DNA of 41,934 nucleotides from Clostridiales bacterium (GTDB lineage Bacteria; Bacillota; Clostridia; Lachnospirales; WQUN01). The position numbers and the translations under genes were made by a program. The notes beneath the pieces were generated by a model. That model did no database searches and was not told the origin of the DNA. It saw nothing but the letters and a program-made list of their open reading frames with translations. Of the stretch, positions 16,710 to 25,551 are shown in pieces (positions within the stretch are counted from its first letter, which is position 1; every line of letters begins with the position of its first letter). The stretch lies in NCBI GenBank assembly GCA_031270945.1, contig JAISWZ010000079.1, positions 1 to 41,934 of the forward strand, in the 5' to 3' direction.

Positions 16710-19700
16710 TTGTTGCCGTCAATACTTGCGAAGCAGCTAAGCGAGGGCTTGCCTGACTTCTTCAAAACTCTGTATCCGATGACTACGCCCTTGTTCGTAA
16801 ATTCTCTGCCAAACCTGCTTGAAACCAAAGACTCTGTATTTCACGATCCGTATGTCAGCGTCCGGCTACCCTTCCGTGTCGCTGAGGACATGCCTGAAAG
16901 CTACTTTCAGTCGATACACCAAAAGTACAAGCCCTATGTTCACCAGTTGAAAGCGTTTGAACGCCTTACCGGGGACTATGGGAGGTCTACCCTTATAGCT
17001 ACAGGCACAGGCTCCGGAAAGACGGAGTGCTTTCTTTACCCTATCCTTGAGTATTGCTACAGGCATAGAAACGAGAAAGGGATCAAGGCTCTTATCATCT
17101 ACCCAATGAACGCGCTGGCAACAGACCAAGCAAAGCGCATCGCGGAGTTGATATTCCAGAGCCCAGAGCTTAACGGCAACGTTACTGCAGGGATGTATGT
17201 AGGAGGACGCGAAAAGAAACCCTGCCGAGCGATGACAAGCAGCCGGATTATAACTGATCATGAGACCATGTTGTCTTCTCCACCGAACATCCTTTTGACA
17301 AACTACAAGATGCTAGATTATCTTTTGGTGCGTCCAAAGGACTCCATGCTCTGGAAAGACAACAGTCCTGAAACCCTGGCATATATAGCGGTTGATGAGC
17401 TTCATACCTTTGATGGAGCTCAGGGGACAGATCTGGCTTGCCTGTTGCGACGGCTAAAGGCTAGGCTTTCGGTGGCTCCCGGCTTCATCTGCTGCATTGG
17501 AACATCCGCTACTATGGGAAACAAAGACAGCGCAAAAGGCATACTGAAGTACGCGGAAGAGGTATTCGGGGAAAGCTTTGAGCCAGACGCTGTTGTGACT
17601 GAAGAAAGGCTTACAGCTCCAGAGTTTTTGGCTGGGCACGAGACAAGCGATTACACCATTCCAACCCGAGATCACGCCAAGAGCTTAATTGACACCATTC
17701 AGTCTGACAACCAGAGAGCGTTTCTGGAATCAGCCGCAATGGCTTGGTTTGACGAGGACTTTGATTCTAGAGACATAATGAGCGCAGAAACAAGGCTAGA
17801 GATAGGAAACAGGCTTCTGTCCCACGATTTCACCAGATCCCTGCTCAGTGTCGCAGGCGGCAAGTTCAAGCAGGATATAGATGTGATTGAGGACATGAAG
17901 ATCAATTACCCATTGCTTGGCAGGATTGAGTTGGGTGAGGCAAAAATATTGCTTGCTTCCCTTTACGCCTTGATCTCCCATGCCAGAAGCGGAACCGTTG
18001 AAAATATGCTGCCGTTCCTGTCTGTTCAGTCCCAGCTTTGGATAAAGGAACTTCGCCGCTTGGTTGCCAAAGTTGACAAAGACAATGTTTTGTACGCCCT
18101 GGCTTCTGACTTGAACGAGACTCAAACCGGACAGTACCTGCCTGTGATCACATGCCACGACTGCGGCGAAACTGGCTGGATTTCCATCTTAAATGAGAGA
18201 GGTAATGCCGCGCTTACAGACTACAGAGTATTCTACAAGCACTTTTTCCGCCAGAGTTCAAAGATACAGCCGTTTTATCCTAGAGACCCAGGTGATCGTC
18301 CAAAAGATGACATGTACGAGTCTTTTCTTTGCCCCAACTGTCTGCAATGGGAATGCGTAGAGGGCAAATATCATGTTTGCACCAACTGCGGGACAGAATC
18401 GGTGCCTGTTTGGATTCCGGTGCGCTTTACATCAAAGGGAAGCAATGTCAATGACAGGAGTCGCAGGGCAAACTTTATCTGCCCTCATTGCGGAAGCTCG
18501 ACTGGGTTGCTGTTGATGGGTTTGAGAAGCGCTACAGCCATAAGCTCTGTCATCTCTCAGATGTTCTCGTCAAAGTTTAACGATGACAAAAAGACTTTGG
18601 CCTTTTCAGATAATGTTCAGGACGCCGCGCATCGGGCTGGCTTTTTCAATTCCCGTACCTGGCTCTCTTCGTTTCGAAGCTCAATCCAGAGATTTGCGCT
18701 TGATGTCGGAAACGGGATGAGCTTAAACGAGTTTTCCAACCAATTCATCGCGTATTGGCATTCACAGCTCACGCCTGAAGAGTTTGTAAGCCGCTTCATC
18801 CCTCCCAACCTGACCTGGATGGCGTCTTATGAAACGATGCTGAAGGTTGGATCATTAACGCTCAATCAAAGCAAAGAGCTCATAGCGAAGATCGAGACGC
18901 GACTAAAGTATGAGATCATGCAGGAATACGGGATTCTTTCAAAGAGGGGACGGACGCTTGAGAGTACTGGTTGCAGTGTTCTCTCATTCGCAAATGACGA
19001 GGTGTCAAGCGTAGTCCAGTCAGTTCAGGAGTTGGTGAACAAAAAGTTTAGGAAAAGTATCTCGATCAAATCCTTTGAAAAGTCAATCATTGGTTTTCTG
19101 GGTTTGATGCGCGTCAACGGTTCCTTCAACGACAGCACTCTTCAGAAATACACCAAATCTGGAGGTGAATCATACCTCCTCGCAAACAAAAAACAGAATT
19201 GGCGTCCTGGCCTAAACTATGGGGTTAACACTCCCAGGTTTTTGTATACGCTTGACGGCAATCACAAAGCAAATATCTTCTTTGACAGGCTTGAAGGCAA
19301 GTACGAGAACTGGGTAGAGAAGTGCTTTGATATCCCAATGCCGAATCCAGTCACCATGCTTTCTGACATAACCGCAGTCATCCTTGATGAACTGAATAAT
19401 GCCGGTCTTGTTGTTTCCATGCTGTCTCCTGATCACTGCGCGGTCTGGGGCATAAACATGGACAAGGCTTTCGTCTCAACGAATGTGTCCCAGCTTAAGT
19501 GCGACACTTGCGGCCAGCGCTTTCCTGTAAGCTCAGAGAACTCAAAGTTTTGGATAGGCGCCCCTTGCCCCAGGGAAAAGTGCTATGGCCATCTGGAGTT
19601 GGAGGCTGATCCCGATCTAGGCTATTATGGCAAGCTCTACAGCTTCGGGGACATCACGCGGGTAAACGCCAGAGAGCATACTGGGCTTCTTCAGAGGAGC

Positions 19701-22700
19701 GAGCGAGAAAGCGTAGAAAGCGTGTTCAAAAGAAACGGCGATGAAGCCAGGCCCTGGGATGTCAACGTTCTTTCTTGCACCCCCACTCTTGAAATGGGCA
19801 TTGACATAGGAGATCTGTCTTCTGTTGTCCTGTGCAGCGTCCCTCCAACTCAAGCTCATTACCTGCAAAGAGCTGGTCGAGCGGGACGAAAAGACGGAAA
19901 CGCCATGATTCTAGTAGTTGCAAACGCAGAGCCTCACGACTTGTACTACTATACCGACCCCTTGGAAATGATGGTCGGCATAGTTGAGCCTCCAAAAATT
20001 TTCCTGAATGCAACGGCGGTTCTGGAAAGGCAATTCTTTGCCTTTTGCATGGACAGCTGGATCAAGGGCGGAGTAGAAGAAAGTGTAATCCCCAAAAACA
20101 TAGGCTCCTGCCTTAACAACCTGCAAATTAATAACCCCAATAAGTACCCCTTTAACTTTCTGAGTTATGCGCGAGACAACATCAACACGCTATTGTATGA
20201 GTTTATGAAAATGTTTCCCGACTTGTCAGATAGCGAGTCCTCAGATCTAGAAGCTTACGCTAAAGGCCAAGGAACATCAGAAAGCCCCATGCATTTGAAG
20301 ATACTCTCCGAGTTTGAAGCTCTGAGAACGCATAGGGAATCCATTGTAGCCAGCATCAGAGATCTTAACCAATCGATCAAAGAGCTAGAGGCCAAGCCAA
20401 AGGACTCGTCGTTTGACGCGGAAATCAAGGAGCTTACCATCGAGAGGAACGCTCTCAGCAACGTCAGGAAGAGCATTAACAAGAAAAACATCTTCAACTT
20501 TCTTTCCGATGAAGGAGTGTTGCCAAACTATGCATTTCCAGAGTCTGGCATTACACTAAAAGCTATCCTTCACCGAAAAAACAAGGAAGACCAAAATGAC
20601 AATTCTTCCGATAAAATCAACAGTGATAAAAGCAACAGTGATAATAGCAACAACGATACTAGCACTAGTAGCAGTAGCAGTAGCAGTAGCAGCAGCAGCA
20701 GTAGCAGCAGTAGCAGTAGCAGCAGTAGCAGTAGCATTAGCATTAGCATTAGCAACGACAGTAGCACTATCAACGACACTAGCTCGAGCAACAGTAGCTC
20801 TAGCAACAACAACAACAGTAGCAGAAGCAGAAGCCGCAAAAACATTAAATACAAACGTATAAAAATCAAGAATAATCACGAAAATCTGGTCTTTGAGTAC
20901 CAGAGAGCCGCTTCTGCCGCCATAAGCGAGTTCGCCCCAGAAAACACCTTTTACGTTGATGGCCGAAAGCTTGAGATAGACCAGATCGACCTGAACTCTG
21001 CCATCATATCCAAGTGGAGGCTTTGCCCTGACTGCTCCCATGCCCAGCTAGAAGAGCCTGGGAAAGACGTAGCTGCTTGCCCCCGCTGCGGAAGCCCAAA
21101 ATGGGCGGACATTTGCCAAGGCAAGTCGATGCTTAAGGTTCAGATGGTCTACTCCAACATGGAGTATGAAGATGGCCTGATAGACGACGAGAGCGATGAC
21201 AGGCAGAAAACCTACTTCAGCAACCAGATACTTGTAGACGTAGATGAGGAAACTGACATAACCAAGGCTTACAGCATGGGCAACGACGAGTTCTGCTTCG
21301 GCTATGAGTTCGTAAAAAAGGCTGTCTTGCGGGAGATCAACTTTGGGGAGAACGAAGGTGTCGGGCCAGAGTTTTCTGTCGCTGGAGTCAAGACCCATCG
21401 CAACGGCTTCGCTATCTGCAAGCACTGCGGAAAGGTTCAAAATGATTCCAAGAGCCCGGTTCACAGCCATACCTGCAAGCACCGAGAAACTGCCTCTGAA
21501 GGCGCTGACATATTTGAAAGCCATCTGTTCTTGTTTAGGGAGTTCCAGACCGAAGCCTTGAGGATACTTGTGCCAGCTACGACATTTGACACCTCATCCA
21601 TAAGACAGGAGTCCTTTGTTGCCGCGTTCATGCTAGGCATGAAGGAAAGGTTCGGAAACATAGATCACCTGAGGGTTGTCCTAAGCAATGTGCCAGTCCA
21701 AGACTCCAACTACAGCAAGCAGTACTTGGTCATCTACGACTCCGTTCCTGGAGGGACAGGGTACTTGAAGCAGTTGACCAGGCAGGATCACTCCTTGGTT
21801 GACATATTTGAGAAATCCCTCGCTGTCATGGAGAATTGCTCATGCAAGAATGATCCTCACAAAGATGGTTGCTACCATTGCCTCTACGCCTATCGCCAAA
21901 GCCAGAGCATTGGAAAGATAAGCAGATCCGTGGCAATCAGGCTCCTGAAGCAGATCTTAAGCGGAAAAGAAAACCTCAAAGAAATCCAGAAGCTAGGCAA
22001 CGTTCCAGTCAACTACCTCTTTGAAAGCGAGCTTGAACGAAAGTTTATGGAAGCCTTGGCCAGAATGAGCAGCGACAGTTGCAAGCTTGAGATTAAAAAA
22101 GAGCTGGTTCACGGCAGGGAAGGATACACTCTGAAAATCCGGGACACCATCCTTTGGGAGATCGAGCCTCAAGCATCTCTGGACTTTCCTGTAGCAACCA
22201 GGCCTGACTTTATCTTTTGGCCTGTCAAGGGCAACAACAAGAAACCTGTCGCTGTCTATACTGACGGCTTCACGTACCATAAAAACCAAGTGGCGGATGA
22301 CACAATGAAAAGAAACGCTCTTGTCAGCAGCGGGCAGTTCCGCGTTTGGTGCTTGAGCTGGAAAGACGTGCTGAATGTGTTCACTCCGCAGGACGACGGC
22401 TATTACACCCATACCCTTCAGCTAGACAAGAATCCTAGCATAGATGCCATGTACAAGAGAATTCGTGTGTCAGTAGGCGCATCTACATCTTTGATGCCTG
22501 ATAAACCACAAATGGAGCATTTGCTGAGCTACCTTAGCGACCCTAACGCTGAGACCAACTTTATTGACCAAGCCAGAGCGATTGCGATTGCGATTTTGTC
22601 TTCTAACAGTAAATCCAAATTCACTGATTGGAAACTCCGAATGTCAGAAATCGACGATGCTTTAGGCAGGGACTGCGCTGATTACAGCGCCGACAGCTAT

Positions 22701-23285
22701 CGATACAGTATTTGGAAAAGGAGAGCCTCCAATTCACATTTCTCAGCCTATTTCGGGGTTAAGATTTCGGAATTAAATAAAAAAAATAAATCCACCATTA
22801 TTTCAAATGCAGTGCTTGACGACAGGAATGACGAAAGCAGAACCGACTTCTACGAGGCAGAATGGAACGGCTTTTTGCACTTCATTAACATCATGCAGTT
22901 TCTCCCCCAATTTGCAGCAGTCTCTGTGACAGGCTTGCAAGAAATGGCCTACAGCGCCATCCCTGCTGCCTTGGCCGCTCCTGAGACCCAGAGCTCCTTG
23001 TGGCAAGACACATTCAAGCAGCTTTTGGATGACGTCACCAAAGCCTTTGCAACGAGATGCATAGAAGCTGGCATACCAGAGCCTAGCAGCGTTGGTTACG
23101 AGCTTGCCGACAATACTGGCACTGTAGTCGCTGAAGCGGAAATGGTCTGGGAATCAATGAAGATAGCTTTTCTCACCCCAGCTCAGGAAGACGAAAAAGA
23201 AACTTTCGAATCAAAGGGCTGGACAGTATTGCTGGCAGATGATACGATCAATAGAGCTACATTTGCGCTTGAGGAGGCTCTTTGA
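16710..23285 (+). CDS. giant DEAD helicase with DUF1998 and a probable PD-(D/E)XK domain
   Basis: 2191 residues from TTG 16710, chosen because AGGGGGG lies just upstream; the first internal ATG (residue 24) lacks such a site. Order of domains: Walker A TGTGSGKT (about 98-105), DELH (about 229-232) and a GTSATMG motif (about 265); zinc pairs TCHDC (about 482), CPNC and CTNC (about 541 and 557) and CPHC (about 591) followed by FSDNVQDAAHRAGFF; more cysteine pairs near 930-960; helicase C lobe CTPTLEMGIDIG (about 1023) and QRAGRAGR (1053-1060); a Ser/Asn low-complexity insert (about 1297-1376); further zinc pairs; DUF1998 YDSVPGGTGYL (about 1676) with a CSC...CYHC cluster; and a C-terminal part with FESELERKF (about 1770), RPDFIF (about 1832) and AVYTDGFTYH (about 1848), typical of a VSR/PD-(D/E)XK-like nuclease fold. 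It resembles a DrmA-DrmB fusion or Druantia DruE. Probable DNA translocase and effector of the defence operon. Confidence 0.85.
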   Translation: MLPSILAKQLSEGLPDFFKTLYPMTTPLFVNSLPNLLETKDSVFHDPYVSVRLPFRVAEDMPESYFQSIHQKYKPYVHQLKAFERLTGDYGRSTLIATGTGSGKTECFLYPILEYCYRHRNEKGIKALIIYPMNALATDQAKRIAELIFQSPELNGNVTAGMYVGGREKKPCRAMTSSRIITDHETMLSSPPNILLTNYKMLDYLLVRPKDSMLWKDNSPETLAYIAVDELHTFDGAQGTDLACLLRRLKARLSVAPGFICCIGTSATMGNKDSAKGILKYAEEVFGESFEPDAVVTEERLTAPEFLAGHETSDYTIPTRDHAKSLIDTIQSDNQRAFLESAAMAWFDEDFDSRDIMSAETRLEIGNRLLSHDFTRSLLSVAGGKFKQDIDVIEDMKINYPLLGRIELGEAKILLASLYALISHARSGTVENMLPFLSVQSQLWIKELRRLVAKVDKDNVLYALASDLNETQTGQYLPVITCHDCGETGWISILNERGNAALTDYRVFYKHFFRQSSKIQPFYPRDPGDRPKDDMYESFLCPNCLQWECVEGKYHVCTNCGTESVPVWIPVRFTSKGSNVNDRSRRANFICPHCGSSTGLLLMGLRSATAISSVISQMFSSKFNDDKKTLAFSDNVQDAAHRAGFFNSRTWLSSFRSSIQRFALDVGNGMSLNEFSNQFIAYWHSQLTPEEFVSRFIPPNLTWMASYETMLKVGSLTLNQSKELIAKIETRLKYEIMQEYGILSKRGRTLESTGCSVLSFANDEVSSVVQSVQELVNKKFRKSISIKSFEKSIIGFLGLMRVNGSFNDSTLQKYTKSGGESYLLANKKQNWRPGLNYGVNTPRFLYTLDGNHKANIFFDRLEGKYENWVEKCFDIPMPNPVTMLSDITAVILDELNNAGLVVSMLSPDHCAVWGINMDKAFVSTNVSQLKCDTCGQRFPVSSENSKFWIGAPCPREKCYGHLELEADPDLGYYGKLYSFGDITRVNAREHTGLLQRSERESVESVFKRNGDEARPWDVNVLSCTPTLEMGIDIGDLSSVVLCSVPPTQAHYLQRAGRAGRKDGNAMILVVANAEPHDLYYYTDPLEMMVGIVEPPKIFLNATAVLERQFFAFCMDSWIKGGVEESVIPKNIGSCLNNLQINNPNKYPFNFLSYARDNINTLLYEFMKMFPDLSDSESSDLEAYAKGQGTSESPMHLKILSEFEALRTHRESIVASIRDLNQSIKELEAKPKDSSFDAEIKELTIERNALSNVRKSINKKNIFNFLSDEGVLPNYAFPESGITLKAILHRKNKEDQNDNSSDKINSDKSNSDNSNNDTSTSSSSSSSSSSSSSSSSSSSSSSSISISISNDSSTINDTSSSNSSSSNNNNSSRSRSRKNIKYKRIKIKNNHENLVFEYQRAASAAISEFAPENTFYVDGRKLEIDQIDLNSAIISKWRLCPDCSHAQLEEPGKDVAACPRCGSPKWADICQGKSMLKVQMVYSNMEYEDGLIDDESDDRQKTYFSNQILVDVDEETDITKAYSMGNDEFCFGYEFVKKAVLREINFGENEGVGPEFSVAGVKTHRNGFAICKHCGKVQNDSKSPVHSHTCKHRETASEGADIFESHLFLFREFQTEALRILVPATTFDTSSIRQESFVAAFMLGMKERFGNIDHLRVVLSNVPVQDSNYSKQYLVIYDSVPGGTGYLKQLTRQDHSLVDIFEKSLAVMENCSCKNDPHKDGCYHCLYAYRQSQSIGKISRSVAIRLLKQILSGKENLKEIQKLGNVPVNYLFESELERKFMEALARMSSDSCKLEIKKELVHGREGYTLKIRDTILWEIEPQASLDFPVATRPDFIFWPVKGNNKKPVAVYTDGFTYHKNQVADDTMKRNALVSSGQFRVWCLSWKDVLNVFTPQDDGYYTHTLQLDKNPSIDAMYKRIRVSVGASTSLMPDKPQMEHLLSYLSDPNAETNFIDQARAIAIAILSSNSKSKFTDWKLRMSEIDDALGRDCADYSADSYRYSIWKRRASNSHFSAYFGVKISELNKKNKSTIISNAVLDDRNDESRTDFYEAEWNGFLHFINIMQFLPQFAAVSVTGLQEMAYSAIPAALAAPETQSSLWQDTFKQLLDDVTKAFATRCIEAGIPEPSSVGYELADNTGTVVAEAEMVWESMKIAFLTPAQEDEKETFESKGWTVLLADDTINRATFALEEAL
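20598..20838 (+). repeat. polyserine/asparagine microsatellite in the helicase gene
   Basis: About 80 codons, dominated by AGC and AGT, encode a Ser/Asn/Asp tract with an uninterrupted run of about 23 serines (from about 20670 to 20738), then alternating Ile-Ser and an Asn/Arg-Ser-rich end. The tract lies between helicase lobe 2 and the DUF1998 part. A serine run made only of AGY trinucleotides indicates slippage expansion. Length changes stay in frame. Confidence 0.9.
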
Positions 23286-25393
23286 TGGATTTCGTTGTAT
23301 GCGTATCGAATGACTTTGTGTCAGCTGTCGCTACCCTGCCTAAAAAAACGCGTGGCAAGGTAACTGACTTTATAAATAAGTTCAGAAACAACCCTCTTAG
23401 CCTAAACATGAAAAAAATCGACGCTACCATGGATGACAGCATTCGTTCCCTCAAGATCGATGAATCTTACTCAGCAATAATCGCACACCAGGAAGAGAGC
23501 AATATCTATCTGATTCTCTGGGTCAGCAATCATGAGAAAGCTATTTCATGGGCTTCAAAAAAAAGGTGCGCCTTAAACAAATCCACCGGCAGCATCCAGG
23601 TTTATGACGTGATAGATGAGTTTGAGCTCATCCCAGACAAGCCCCCTTTGTTTTCCTCTGCGTCAGACGCGGATCTAATGCGGCTAGGTGTTCCTGAAGA
23701 GCAGCTTCGCTTCGTTAAAAGCATACCTGATGTTAAAGCGTTTCAATCCACCAAGGAATCCATTCCGATTGACGCCTATGAAGCCTTGGAATGGCTGGCG
23801 AATGATTTTCCTGTCGCTGAAGTCTTGAAGCTGTACAACAAGACTGAGGATTCTGAGGACAAGGAAGTCCCCGATGACTTCAAGTCCGCGCTCGAGACTG
23901 ACATAAACCTAAGCCAATTCGCGGTTATCGACGGCGAGGAAGAGCTCCGCAGAATCATGGCTGAGCCGTTGGAAAAATGGCGCTTGTTCCTGCATCCAAA
24001 GCAGCGGAGCATGGTCAAGAAAGACGTCCATGGCCCATATAGGCTCCTAGGCGGCGCTGGAACAGGAAAAACCGTTGTAGCCATGCATAGGGCGAAGATG
24101 CTAGCCTCAGAGATGCAAGGCAAAGAAAGGCTTCTTTTTACAACATTCACTGCCAACCTGGCTGGAGACATTCACCATAACCTCAAGAAAATTTGTTCGC
24201 AAGATGAGATCCGCCGAATAGAAACCATCAACCTGGATGCTTGGATATCCCATTTCTTGAGAGAAAACGGGTTCACGTACAAGATAGTCTATGACGATGA
24301 GACCGCAGGACTATGGGAGGACGCCATTTCTCGCGCCGGAGCGAACATCGAATTCACCGAGTCCTTCTTTGCTGACGAGTGGACAAAGGTAGTCGCCGCC
24401 CAGGAATGCTTCACCAAGGAAAAGTACATGAAAGCTTCCCGCGTAGGCCGGGGCACCCGCCTTGACCGAAAGAAAAGGATGGAGGTATGGTCTGTATTCG
24501 AAGAGTACTTGACCCTGATGAAAGAGAAGCAAGTCCGGGACGTTGACACAGCCATGTACGAATGCCGCGTGGTGCTTGAGAAAAACGACCAAGACTACCT
24601 TTACAAGCACATCATTGTAGACGAAGGGCAGGACTTCAGCTCCAACGCCTACCGTCTCATCAGATCCATGGCGGGCAAAGAGAGAGACAACGACATCTTC
24701 ATTGTAGGCGATGCCCATCAGAGGATTTACAAGAACAAGGCTGTGCTGTCCAAGTGCGGAATCAACATCAGAGGCAGAAGCTCCTACCTTAAGATCAACT
24801 ACAGAACAACTGAAGAGATCAGAAAGTACGCCTTCGCCTTTCTCAGAGACATTCCCTTTGATGACCTGGATGACTCCTATGAGCCTGAAACCCAGTGCCA
24901 GTCCTTGACCCATGGAGGATATCCAACAATCACGAACTTCAGGAGCGCCTCAGAAGAGCACCGCTACCTTGTCAACGAGATAAGGGCCCTCAGTTCCTCT
25001 GGTGTTGCTCTTGAAGACATATGCCTGACCGCCAGAACCAATAGGCTCTTGGATGACTACATCAGAGCTTTTCAAGAAGCCGGCATCCATGTCTACAAGA
25101 TCACTCAAGAGAAGCTGGATGATCGTTCGCTTGATGGAGTTCGGGTAGCCACAATGCACCGTGTGAAAGGGCTTGAGTTCCCGTACATGTTTATCGCCGC
25201 CGCCAATAGCCGGATTATTCCCTTTTCATCCAGCAATGATGACCACGATCCCATTGCCAAAGAAGAACGGCTGACCTCCGAAAAGTGCCTGCTGTATGTG
25301 GCTTTGACCAGAGCCCAAAAGGCCGCGTACATCACAAGCTACGGCAAAAAGTCTGAGTTCCTGCCTAATGAGGCTGACATGTCGCTAAACTGA
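23285..25393 (+). CDS. UvrD-type helicase with ParE/RelE-like N-terminus
   Basis: 702 residues. ATG 23285 overlaps the preceding stop (TGATG), with GGAGG about 8 nt upstream. Residues 1-110 read like a RelE/ParE toxin fold: DFVSAVATLPKKTRGKVTDF, then SIRSLKIDESYSAIIAHQEESNIYLILWV. The rest is a superfamily 1 helicase: Walker A GGAGTGKT (about 255-262), VDEGQDF (about 444-450), GDAHQRIY, INYRTT, MHRVKGLEF (about 622) and LYVALTRAQ near the C-terminus. UvrD proteins unwind DNA 3' to 5'. The toxin-like part could be a fold reused for DNA or ribosome contact rather than an active nuclease. It closes the operon and is followed by a strong terminator. In published DISARM loci the fifth gene is a phospholipase-D-like drmC, which is absent here. 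Confidence 0.85.
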   Translation: MDFVVCVSNDFVSAVATLPKKTRGKVTDFINKFRNNPLSLNMKKIDATMDDSIRSLKIDESYSAIIAHQEESNIYLILWVSNHEKAISWASKKRCALNKSTGSIQVYDVIDEFELIPDKPPLFSSASDADLMRLGVPEEQLRFVKSIPDVKAFQSTKESIPIDAYEALEWLANDFPVAEVLKLYNKTEDSEDKEVPDDFKSALETDINLSQFAVIDGEEELRRIMAEPLEKWRLFLHPKQRSMVKKDVHGPYRLLGGAGTGKTVVAMHRAKMLASEMQGKERLLFTTFTANLAGDIHHNLKKICSQDEIRRIETINLDAWISHFLRENGFTYKIVYDDETAGLWEDAISRAGANIEFTESFFADEWTKVVAAQECFTKEKYMKASRVGRGTRLDRKKRMEVWSVFEEYLTLMKEKQVRDVDTAMYECRVVLEKNDQDYLYKHIIVDEGQDFSSNAYRLIRSMAGKERDNDIFIVGDAHQRIYKNKAVLSKCGINIRGRSSYLKINYRTTEEIRKYAFAFLRDIPFDDLDDSYEPETQCQSLTHGGYPTITNFRSASEEHRYLVNEIRALSSSGVALEDICLTARTNRLLDDYIRAFQEAGIHVYKITQEKLDDRSLDGVRVATMHRVKGLEFPYMFIAAANSRIIPFSSSNDDHDPIAKEERLTSEKCLLYVALTRAQKAAYITSYGKKSEFLPNEADMSLN

Positions 25394-25435
25394 GAATTTA
25401 AATTCGCTCGCCGATATGACTGTAAAGCTCACGCC

Positions 25436-25468
25436 AAAAGGCCTACGTTAACCTCGTAGGCCTTTTTT
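25436..25468. terminator. strong terminator ending the defence operon
   Basis: AAGGCCTACG pairs with CGTAGGCCTT around TTAACCT, with AAAA before and TTTTTT after. The symmetry allows it to serve both the operon and the convergent NUDIX gene. Confidence 0.92.
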
Positions 25469-25551
25469 ATATCTCAACGTCCATTTCCTGAAAAGTACAG
25501 CCAGTCAATTCCCATGGCAAAACTTGCTTGTTACTGTCTAAGATTTGCCGC

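Noticed and set aside
20556..21041. Minus-strand frames rich in Leu or Ala/Thr/Val opposite the helicase gene
   Set aside because: They are antisense readings of the AGY serine tract, so the low complexity is inherited from the real gene.
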